NCBI GenBank assembly: GCA_963721065.1 | Contig: CAVRHO010000007.1 | Location: 1-64,000 of the forward strand | Direction: 5' to 3' | From: CAWBLP01 sp963721065 | GTDB taxonomy: Bacteria; Pseudomonadota; Alphaproteobacteria; Acetobacterales; Acetobacteraceae | Length of the DNA: 64,000 nt | Position numbers and translations under genes: made by a program | The notes under the pieces: generated by a model | What the model was told of the DNA's origin: nothing | The model's input: only the letters and a program-made list of their open reading frames with translations | The model's database searches: none | Part shown: positions 1 to 7,887 of the stretch, piece after piece | Layout of the letters: every line of letters starts with the position of its first letter | Numbering within the stretch: the first letter of the stretch is position 1

Positions 1-619
1 GGCTTGATGAAGCCGAACTCTTGCTAAAAGAAGGCTTGAGGTGGCTCCCTGACGACCTGACGCTACAATTCGAATATGGACGTATAGCTGAGGCCCGAAA
101 AGACTGGGAGGAAGCGCTACGGCGCTGGATGGCGGTTCAAGATCAGCATCCGGCCGGACTCGAGGGGTTGCGCAGGCACTGCATCGGTCGGCCGGAGGGA
201 CCGAGGCCAGGGCCCAACTTGAACGAGGCCTCTTAAGCTACCCGACCCAGCTACAAATTCCCGTCTTATTGGCTCGTATAGCTGCGGAGATGGGCGACAC
301 TGAGGGTGCTTTAAGACTGTGGTCGTTGTGTGCTAGCGATTCCCTTCTTGGAGCGTGTGGGGGGACGTAGAGGGCCTTAGTGTCTTGCGCTCAGCGTGAT
401 TGGCAAGAGTGCGAGCGCGTCGCTGCGGAAGCAATCGCGCGATTTCCGAAGGCGGACTGGGCCCTTAGGGAGGTCGCTTGGCTCGCTCACCTTCGGGAAA
501 ACTGGAGGGAAGCCGTGGAGCGCTGGGCGGCCGTTCTAGCGGCGCTCCCTGAGGATAGAGAAGCACAACAACGCTATGACGAGGCTTTAAAGGCGTCACG
601 GTCGGGCCATTTAACCTAG
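1..619 (+). pseudogene. TPR-repeat protein, 5'-truncated by the window and frameshifted
   Basis: Three consecutive reading-frame segments (about 3-190, 205-355 and 380-619) each read as helical TPR-like sequence, for example LLKEGLRWLPDDL, then LLARIAAEMGDTEGALRLW, then AIARFPKADWALREVAWLAH. Read together they form one tetratricopeptide scaffold with EALRRW/EAVERW repeat signatures; the start lies outside the window. At least two frameshifts separate the segments, so no intact product is encoded as written. TPR proteins of this kind often accompany glycosyltransferases and sulfotransferases, which fits the next genes. The TPR nature is seen in the sequence; the cellular role is unknown. Confidence 0.6.
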
Positions 620-684
620 GCAGATCCTGGTTGATTCTGATAAGGTGCGGAGAATTCTAACCGTATCTCGTGAGGTCTTAGGAA

Positions 685-1958
685 ATGACTGGATTTTATG
701 GCTTGCAACAATATGTTGATCTCGGTTTTGGAAAACCCGTTGAGGTTTCGAGTTCTTATAACACAATTAGGGAACCGGATTTTTTAATCCCGTCCCGCCA
801 TCGCGGTGGAATGTTTTTTCATACGAATTTCGAAGAAACTCCCTATATTATCGTTGATCTAGAGAATGTCCGAAAAATAAAGAGAGTAAGGATATTTAAT
901 TGTGCACGAGTGCCCTGAACGCGCAGTCCCAACATCCGTATCCGTGTCCCTCGACAAAAACGAATGGAGGGAGTTAAGCACTGCGAAATTCGTGTTTGGA
1001 GGACGTCGTAGTGGCAGCCCTCTTGATCTGATATTCCGTGGACCGAATCCTGTCGATATGTTAAAGTGGAGGTGCGTCGAAAATCGTTCCTGCATCTCGA
1101 GGACATTGAGGTGCTCGCCGAAGCGCCACGTGTAGAATTCGGTAGAATCAGCGACTGAGCATGCCAAATAGAGCGTGGATCACGGCGCGATACCGGCATT
1201 ATGATAGCCATGGATTCTGGACATTCACCTGTACACTAGGTGCGATCTTCGTGGCGCGGCATCATGGAATTCGTAATAAATGAGATAGACTATTCCCTTT
1301 GTATGGACCAATTCAATAACGTGCGAGATGACGCGTATCGGACGTTGTTCGAATTGGATCGCGACCGTTTATTTCACCTCCCGAGCACTATCCCCCGATT
1401 TGAGAGGCATGGTGTCTATGCTTCCTTCTCGCTAGGCGATTTGAGCCCTACGTCGATACATACTTTCGACCCAGTTCTAGAGTGAGGGATGCTGAAAAGC
1501 GGTTGATTGAAATTCTTATCAGCTCGATCCCGACAAGGTAATATTTGTTACATATCGCGGAACCGACAAGTCGATCGAGGTGGAGCCAGCCGACATAGAA
1601 CGATATATTAGTTTATCGAAGATAATTCTGGCCCGGTAATTCCCAATTTTAGCATTGTCCTTCAAACTGATCAAGCGCAAGTGTTAAGGCGGTTCCGGAG
1701 AAATTCCCCAGACTATATATTTCCGCGAACTCCCAGTCACCGAATTCAATATTGCAATCCATGACCTGGACATTGAGCGGCAGTTCAAACTAAAAAAGTC
1801 AGAGTTGACATTTTTGAGTTGCCGTTATAAGCCTTGGGTCGACAGCAAAATACGTCGTAACACATACGGGAAACATTGGGGCATGGATCGCGCTGTACCG
1901 TGGACACAGTCAGGGACTTTATCAGTTTGATTTTGAGCAGAGCCCTGCGTGGTCCTGA
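685..1958 (+). pseudogene. Discoidin (F5/8 type C)-like domain plus glycosyltransferase-like protein, multiply frameshifted
   Basis: The first 130 or so codons resemble an F5/8 type C carbohydrate-binding domain: GKPVEVSSSYN, then YIIVDLENVRKIKRVRIFN, then SVSVSLDKNEWREL, ending in FLHLEDIEVLAEAP. Downstream pieces in changing frames read YDSHGFWTFTCTLGAIFVARHHG, FVTYRGTDKSIEVEP, NFSIVLQTDQAQV, AIHDLDIERQFKL and finally THTGNIGAWIALYRG before a stop at 1956-1958. The last motif recalls the nucleotide-sugar site of fucosyltransferase-like enzymes, but that assignment is tentative. At least seven frameshifts occur (near 917, 1056, 1160, 1264, 1452, 1520, 1610 and 1800). Base composition is clearly more AT-rich than the rest of the window. 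AGGA precedes the chosen ATG. Confidence 0.5.
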
Positions 1959-2071
1959 CGGCTCCGAAGATTCCGGTGATTGATGAAGTGTCCCTTGAGT
2001 TCTGACGGCGGTGGCGCCGTACCCGGTCGAAACGGGCCTTTGATGCACAACTGGGAAGAGATAGTCGAGCA

Positions 2072-3256
2072 ATGAAGATCGGTCACGTGGATGCATACAA
2101 CCACCGTAGCGTCGTGGGCTGGGCCGCCGACACGGACCATCCCGACGTACGCCTGGAAGTCCGCGTCATGGTCAACGGCGCCGAGCAGGGCCGGGTGGTC
2201 GCCGACCTCCCGCGCGAAGGCCTGCGCCAGCGCGGCAGCTACGGCGACGGCGCCCACGCCTTCGAATACGTCTTCGACCCGCCGCTCGCTCCCTCCGCAG
2301 CTACAACGTCGTCGTCCGCTACGCCGATGTGGAGGCGGATCTCGGCCACGGCCGCTTCCGCATCGAACCGGAACGCCGCGAGGACCTCGGCCTGCGCCCC
2401 CTGCTGGTCACCGCCACCGGCCGCTCCGGCACCACCGTGCTGATGCGCCGGCTCGGCAACGCCCGCAACATCGCCATCGCCGATGCCTACCCGTTCGAGA
2501 TGAAGCTGCTCACCTACTACGCCTACGCACAGGACGTGCTCACCACCCCCAGCAGTGTCAAGGACCCGCCCTCGCTCGACGATCTCACCCGCGACCCGTA
2601 CCACCTGGCCCGCAACCCGTTCCACCACCGCCAGATGGAGGCGGTCTTCCCCTACCGCGCCATGCTCTACCAGTTCTTCGGGCGGCGCTCGGCGGCGCGG
2701 CTGCGGCAGGCCTTCCACGATATCATCGACGATTTCTACCGCGATATGCGCACCCACCAGCGCAAGCCGGCGGTGCGCTTCTTCGCCGAGAAATGCGACG
2801 TGTTCACCCCGGCCCGCAGTTTCGCCCGCCTCGCCTTCGACGGCGTGAAGGAACTGATGCTGGTCCGCGACCCGCGCGATATCCACTGCTCCCGCAAGGC
2901 GTTCTGGTCGGACACCGCGCAGACCTCGTTCCAGAACCTGCTGGCGGTGCAGTCCATCGTCCTGCCCATCCACGCGGCCGAGGGCGATAACCTGCTGGTC
3001 GTTCGCTACGAAGACCTGATCCAGCACCCCGAAGACACCATGGCCCGCATCTCCCAGGACCCTGGGCCTGGACCGCCCGATCGCGCTCAACCCGGCCAGC
3101 GAGGCGCAGATCTTCTCCCGCCACGGCACCGCCAGCGACCCGGCCGCCTCGATCGGCCGCTGGAAGCAGGAACTCGGCACCGACGAACGCACCGCCTTCG
3201 CCCGCGCCTTCAAGCCGTTCCTGGAAACCTTCGGCTACGAGCCCGACGCGGCCTAG
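2072..3256 (+). CDS. Sulfotransferase family protein with N-terminal accessory domain (two compensating frameshifts)
   Basis: Probably transfers sulfuryl groups from PAPS to a glycan or other acceptor. Residues 1-90 form a small domain (GHVDAYNHRSVVGWAADTD, then VVADLPREGL) of a kind often found before glycan-modifying enzymes. The sulfotransferase domain follows, with a 5'-phosphosulfate loop TGRSGTT and a 3'-phosphate motif LVRDPRDIHCS. As written the gene breaks twice: one C appears missing near 2300 in a C run (protein should continue RSYNVVVRYAD), and one G appears added at 3054-3058 (should read ISQTLGLDRPI). Corrected length is 394 residues. It converges on a paralogue starting two bases away. 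Confidence 0.75.
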
Positions 3257-3258
3257 CG

Positions 3259-4432
3259 CTAGACCTCGTAGTCGTACATTTCCAGGTAGGCGGCAAACTC
3301 CCGGCCGCAGGTCTGCACATCCTCCGCCGCCAGTTCCCGCCGCCACCGGCCGATCGACTTGGCCGGCGACTTGCTGGTGCCGTGTTCCTTGAACAACGCC
3401 TGCTCGGCCTCGGCATTTGCGGCGGCAAAGTCGCTCATACCGATGAACGCGGCGCAGCGTGCCAGGGTCTCGGCTTCCTGCTGCACAAGGTCCTCATACC
3501 GCACGATCAGCACATCCGCCCGCTGCTCCCTGCCGATCGCCATCAACTGGTTGGTGGACAGCTTCAGCAGCCGGATCGCCTCGGCGGTGGAATGCGACCA
3601 GAACGATTTGTAGGAGCAGAGAATGTCGCGCGGATCGCGCACCAGCACGATCTCCCGTGTGCCGGCAAACAGGCTGCGCGCGAACCACCGGGCCAGGCCG
3701 GCCAACTGGCACTTCTCGGCGAAGAACATCGCACCCGGCTTCGCCTGGTCCTCGGCCAGGCTGGTGTAGAATCCGCCGATGATGTTGCGGAACGCCCCGG
3801 CAAGCTCGCGTGGCACGGTCGTGCCGTAGAAGGCGTGGAAGCGTCCGGCGTCTGCGAATGCCGTGGCGAACGGCAGCACGTAGTACGGATTGGCGCCCAG
3901 AAAGCGATGGTTGTCCACGAAGCTTTCCGGCTTGCCGGACCGTTCGTGGTCTCCCGGTGCGGTCAGGATGCTGAAGGCGTGGCTGTAGTATTTCAGCAGC
4001 TCGGTCTCGAACGGATACCGGTTGGCGACACTCACCAGCGGATGCGCCGCCAGCTTCTGCATCAGCACCGTGCTGCCGGCGCGGCCCGGCGCCGTTACCA
4101 GGATCGGCTGCAGCAGCCGCTCCGCCGTCAACGTCAGGGCGGACAGGGTGCGATCACCCTTCGGCACGATCTGCTCGGTGCCGCTGAACCGCACCTGTAT
4201 GTTGTGGTCGCGGATCACCGGCAGTGGCGGATTGAACTCGAACACGAACGCGTGGTTGCCCTCGCCGAACTCCTGCTGCAGGTCCTTCCGCGGCAGGTCG
4301 GCCCGCGGCGACGCGGTACTGGATGCCGTTCACCACCAGATCCACATTGATGGTGCGCCGCAAATCCGAATCGTCCAAGGCCCAGCCGCGCACCGCGGTT
4401 GCAGTAATCTCGTCGACGAAACCGCGAAGCAT
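3259..4432 (-). CDS. Sulfotransferase family protein, paralogue of the upstream gene (one frameshift)
   Basis: Same two-part architecture as its convergent neighbour: an N-terminal domain (FVDEITATAVRGWALDD) and a PAPS-dependent sulfotransferase domain with a TAPGRAGSTVLM loop and a VLVRDPRDILCSYKSFW motif. The C-terminus ends EMYDYEV where the paralogue ends ETFGYEPDAA. A one-base insertion near 4313 splits the N-terminal domain from the rest; without it the protein reads through to 390 residues. AGGAG precedes the ATG at 4432. A tail-to-tail pair of related sulfotransferases suggests duplication with inversion. Substrate unknown. Confidence 0.75.
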
Positions 4433-4613
4433 GGGGCACTCCTGGATGAGGGAAGGTCGTATATATCAGCATGCTCAAAAGTGCACTTTGGTTTCCATCA
4501 TAGAGACGCGGCGCAACGCCAGAGCGGCCCGGGCCGTCTATCCCCCGTGAATGTGCCTCCCCCACTCACCAAACAAACCCCATGCCCGCACCCCCACCCC
4601 ACACACCCCCCCA

Positions 4614-5516
4614 ATGATCGACAAGCTGGAAATGCTCCTCGCCCTCGCCCGCGAACAGCATTTCGGCCGAGCGGCCGAGGCCTGCGGCGTCACCCAGCCC
4701 ACCCTCTCGGCCGGCCTCAAGCAACTGGAGGACACGCTCGGCGTCCTCCTGGTCAACCGCCAGTCCCGCTTCCTGGGCTTCACCCCGGAAGGCGAGCGCG
4801 TGCTCGACTGGGCCCGCCGCATCGTCGCCAACTCCCGCGCCATGCGGGCCGAAATCGCCGCCCTCCGCCGCGGCCTGGTCGGCCACCTGCGCCTGGCCGC
4901 CATCCCCACCGCGCTGCCCATCGTGGCGGAACTCACCACGCCGCTGCGGGCGCGCCACCCGGACGTGGCGTTCACCGTGCTCTCCCGCACCTCCATCGAC
5001 ACGCTGGCGCACCTGGAGAACCTGCAGGTCGATGCCGGCCTCACCTATGTGGACAACGAGCCGCTGGGCCGCGTCCGCGCCGTCCCGCTGTACCAGGAAC
5101 GCTACCGCCTGCTGATCGCCGCCGACGCCCCGTTCGGCGACCGGGCAGAGGTGACATGGGCGCAGGTCGGGCAGATCCCGCTGTGCCTGCTCACCCCGGA
5201 CATGCAGAACCGCCGCATCATCGACCGCCGGCTGCGCGATGCGGGGGTGGACCCGGCGCCGATGCTGCAGTCCAACTCGATGGTGGTGCTGTTCTCCCAC
5301 GTGCGCACCGGGCAGTGGGCCAGCGTGATGCCGGCGGTGCTGGCGGACACCATGGGGATCGCCCCGCCGGTCCGCTCCATCCCCATCGCGGAGGTCGGGC
5401 ACCCGCCCACGGTGGGCCTGGTGTATCCCCAGCGGGAGCCGATGACGCCGCTGACCGCCGCCCTGGTGACCGAGGCGCGGCGCCTGGCGCAACGCTGGGG
5501 GCAGGGCGGACGATAG
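4614..5516 (+). CDS. fdsR: LysR-family transcriptional regulator, probable regulator of the formate dehydrogenase operon
   Basis: A 300-residue LysR regulator. Residues 1-60 carry the winged helix-turn-helix (FGRAAEACGVTQPTLSAGLKQLE) and residues 90-290 the effector-binding fold. The ATG at 4614 was chosen because MIDKLEMLLALA is the canonical LysR N-terminus; an in-frame ATG at 4551 would add a non-homologous proline-rich tail. It lies 105 bp upstream of fdsG on the same strand, the usual position of FdsR, which responds to formate in related bacteria. A 9-bp inverted repeat spans its stop codon and could be its operator. The family is certain; the specific role is inferred from position. 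Confidence 0.85.
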   Translation: MIDKLEMLLALAREQHFGRAAEACGVTQPTLSAGLKQLEDTLGVLLVNRQSRFLGFTPEGERVLDWARRIVANSRAMRAEIAALRRGLVGHLRLAAIPTALPIVAELTTPLRARHPDVAFTVLSRTSIDTLAHLENLQVDAGLTYVDNEPLGRVRAVPLYQERYRLLIAADAPFGDRAEVTWAQVGQIPLCLLTPDMQNRRIIDRRLRDAGVDPAPMLQSNSMVVLFSHVRTGQWASVMPAVLADTMGIAPPVRSIPIAEVGHPPTVGLVYPQREPMTPLTAALVTEARRLAQRWGQGGR

Positions 5517-5531
5517 AGACTATCTATCGTC
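5509..5531. promoter_or_regulatory. Perfect 9-bp inverted repeat, candidate LysR operator upstream of fdsG
   Basis: Arms GACGATAGA (5509-5517) and TCTATCGTC (5523-5531) flank GACTA. The repeat overlaps the fdsR stop codon and ends 90 bp before the fdsG start. The stem is AT-rich and no T run follows, so an operator is more likely than a terminator. Confidence 0.4.
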
Positions 5532-5621
5532 AAACGACGCCGCTTTCTTGCATTCCGCTCGCGTCAAGCCTTTTCTAGCGATGCAACAGCGACCCTGGTT
5601 GCACCGGGCGGGAGGAAGCAG

Positions 5622-6093
5622 ATGGCAGCATACGAGCCATGGAACGAACAGCGCGCATCCGACATCATCGCCGCCGAGCTCGGCCGCGAGGGCGCCGCCC
5701 TGCCCATCCTGCACGCGCTCCAGGCGCGTGTTCGGCTACGTCCCGCGTGACGCGGTGCCGATGGTGGCGGCGGCCCTGAACATCACCCGGGCGGAGGTGC
5801 ACGGCATCGTCACCTTCTATCACGAATTCCGCCATCACCCGCCCGGCCGCCACGTCCTGCACCTCTGCCGGGCGGAAGCGTGCCAGTCGGTGGGCGCCGA
5901 CGCGATGCACGACACGCTGCGCCGCCGGCTGGGCGTGGACTGGCACGGCACCACGGAGGACGGCGCGGTGACGGTGGAGCCGGTGTTCTGCCTCGGCCTC
6001 TGCGCCGTCGGCCCCTCCGCCCTGCTGGACGGCCGGCCGCTCGGCCGCCTGGACGACGACCGGCTGGCGGCGGAACTGGAGTCCGCGTCGTGA
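5622..6093 (+). CDS. fdsG: NAD-dependent formate dehydrogenase gamma subunit (one frameshift)
   Basis: The NuoE-like subunit that carries a thioredoxin-fold [2Fe-2S] cluster, passing electrons from the catalytic alpha subunit toward FMN in FdsB. Ligands are visible as C-x4-C (LCRAEAC) and C-x3-C (FCLGLC). The ATG at 5622 follows a strong GGAGG; a longer upstream reading has no homology. One extra G at 5720-5724 shifts the frame; removing it restores LPILHALQRVFGYVPRDAV and a 156-residue protein, the family length. The stop overlaps the GTG start of fdsB. Confidence 0.88.
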
Positions 6094-7620
6094 CCCGCGT
6101 CTTCGTCCCCCGCGATGCCGCGGCCCTGGCGCTGGGCGCCGATGCGGTGGCGGCGGCGCTGGCCCCGCATGCCGGCGTGGTCCGCACCGGGTCGCGCGGC
6201 CTGTTCTGGCTGGAGCCGATGATCGAGGTGGAGACGCCGCACGGCCGCATCGCCTACGGCCCGGTGTCCGCCGCGGATGTGCCCGGGCCTGCTGGAGTCC
6301 GGCCTGCTGGACGGCGGCGCGCATCCGCTGCGACTCGGCCGGCCGGAGGATCTGCCCTTCCTCGCCGGCCAGACCCGCTTCACCTTCGCCCGCTGCGGCA
6401 TCGTCGATCCGCTGTCGCTGGACGACTACCGCGCCCATGGCGGCCTGAAGGGCCTGGCCCGCGCCATCGAGATCGGCCCCGCCGCCATCATCGACCAGGT
6501 CACCAGATCCGGCCTGCGCGGCCGCGGCGGCGCCGGCTTCCCCACCGGCATCAAGTGGAAGACCGCGGCGGATGCCACCGGCGCCCGCAAATACATCGTC
6601 TGCAACGCGGATGAGGGCGACTCCGGCACCTACGCCGACCGCATGCTGCTGGAAGGCGATCCGTTCGCCCTGATCGAGGGCATGGCCATCGCCGGCATCG
6701 CCGTCGGCGCCACCAAGGGCTACGTCTATACCCGCAGCGAATACCCCCACGCCGTCGCCGCCTTCGACGCCGCCCTGGCCGTCGCCCGCAAAGCCGGCCT
6801 GCTGGGCGACAACGTCCAGGGCAGCGGCGTCGCCTTCGATATCGAGCAGCGTGTCGGCGCCGGCGCCTATGTCTGCGGCGAGGAAACCTCCCTGCTGGAC
6901 AGCCTGGAAGGCCGCCGCGGCCAGGTCCGCGCCAAGCCGCCGCTGCCGGCGCACAAGGGGCTGTTCGGCCAGCCGACGGTGATCAACAACCTGGTCACCC
7001 TGGCCAGCGTCCCCTTCATCCTGTCGGAGGGCGCGGACGCCTACCAGGCCGTCGGCTACGGCCGGTCCCGCGGCACCATGCCGATCCAGCTTGCCGGCAA
7101 CCTCCGCTACGCCGGCCTGTTCGAAGCCGGCTTCGGCCTGACCCTGGGGGAGCTGGTCAACGACATCGGCGGCGGCACCCGCTCCGGCCGCCCGGTCCGC
7201 GCCGTCCAGGTCGGCGGTCCGCTGGGCGCCTACTTCCCGCCGTCCCTGTTCGACACCCCGTTCGACTACGAGGCCTTCGCCGCCCGCGACGGCCTGATCG
7301 GCCACGGCGGCGTGGTGGTGTTCGACGACACGGTGGACCTGGCCCGCCAGGCCCGCTTCGCCATGGAATTCTGCGCCGCCGAGTCGTGCGGCAAGTGCAC
7401 CCCCTGCCGCATCGGCTCGGTCCGCGGCATGGAGGTGATCGACCGCATCCTCGCCGGCCAGGCGGTGGATGCGAACCTCGACCTGCTGACCGACCTCTGC
7501 CACACGATGAAGTTCGGGTCGCTCTGTGCACTGGGCGGCTTCATCCCATATCCGGTGATGAGCGCCCTGACGCACTTCCCGGAGGACTTCCGGGCCCTGA
7601 ACAAGGTCGCAGCGGAATGA
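6090..7620 (+). CDS. fdsB: NAD-dependent formate dehydrogenase beta subunit (one frameshift)
   Basis: The NuoF-like diaphorase subunit: it binds FMN, NAD and a [4Fe-4S] cluster and reduces NAD+ with formate-derived electrons. Visible motifs are the NADH-binding GRGGAGFPTGIKW, the FMN region CNADEGDSGTYADR, CGEETSLLDSLEG, and the cluster ligands ESCGKCTPCRIG with a later Cys in SLCALGG. It starts with GTG overlapping the fdsG stop, indicating translational coupling. One extra G near 6283-6287 breaks the frame; correction gives DVPGLLESGLLDGG and 509 residues including the N-terminal thioredoxin-like domain typical of FdsB. Confidence 0.9.
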
Positions 7621-7887
7621 CCCCCACGCGTCCCACCGTCCGCCGTGTCACGATCGGCCCGCAAGGGTCACGGCCGCTCCGCTCACGTGGCACGGCCGTC
7701 TCCCCAAGGGACATGGCCGGGCAATCCCAACGCCACGTCATGGCCGGGCTTGACCCGGCCATCCACCCCGGGACGATCGGGACGCGCGTCACCCCCGGGC
7801 CGTCCGTATCCCAAGCGGCCGGCCCCACCCCGGCAACGACCGGTCCGCGGGCTCCGTCCCGCGCGTGCAAGCTGAGAGGAGGCCACC
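7621..7887. other. 267-bp spacer inside the fds operon with a palindromic repeat
   Basis: No gene is supported here. The spacer holds a perfect hairpin, TGGCCGGG (7741-7748), CTTGA, CCCGGCCA (7754-7761), belonging to a family of extragenic palindromes found at several other sites in this window. GAGAGGAGG just before 7888 is the fdsA ribosome-binding site. Confidence 0.6.
7741..7761. repeat. Palindromic repeat unit in the fds operon
   Basis: TGGCCGGG, CTTGA, CCCGGCCA: perfect 8-bp arms flanked by GTCA and TCCACC, as in the other members of this repeat family. Confidence 0.7.

Noticed and set aside
2329..4350. A 673-codon plus-strand frame through both sulfotransferases
   Set aside because: Only its first part is real (sulfotransferase one). 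After the shift at 3058 it runs out of frame and then antisense to the second gene; the tail is Arg/Gln-rich shadow sequence.
5548..5621. Longer N-terminus for fdsG starting at 5548
   Set aside because: It is in a different frame from the true N-terminus; the strong RBS and homologous sequence begin at 5622.
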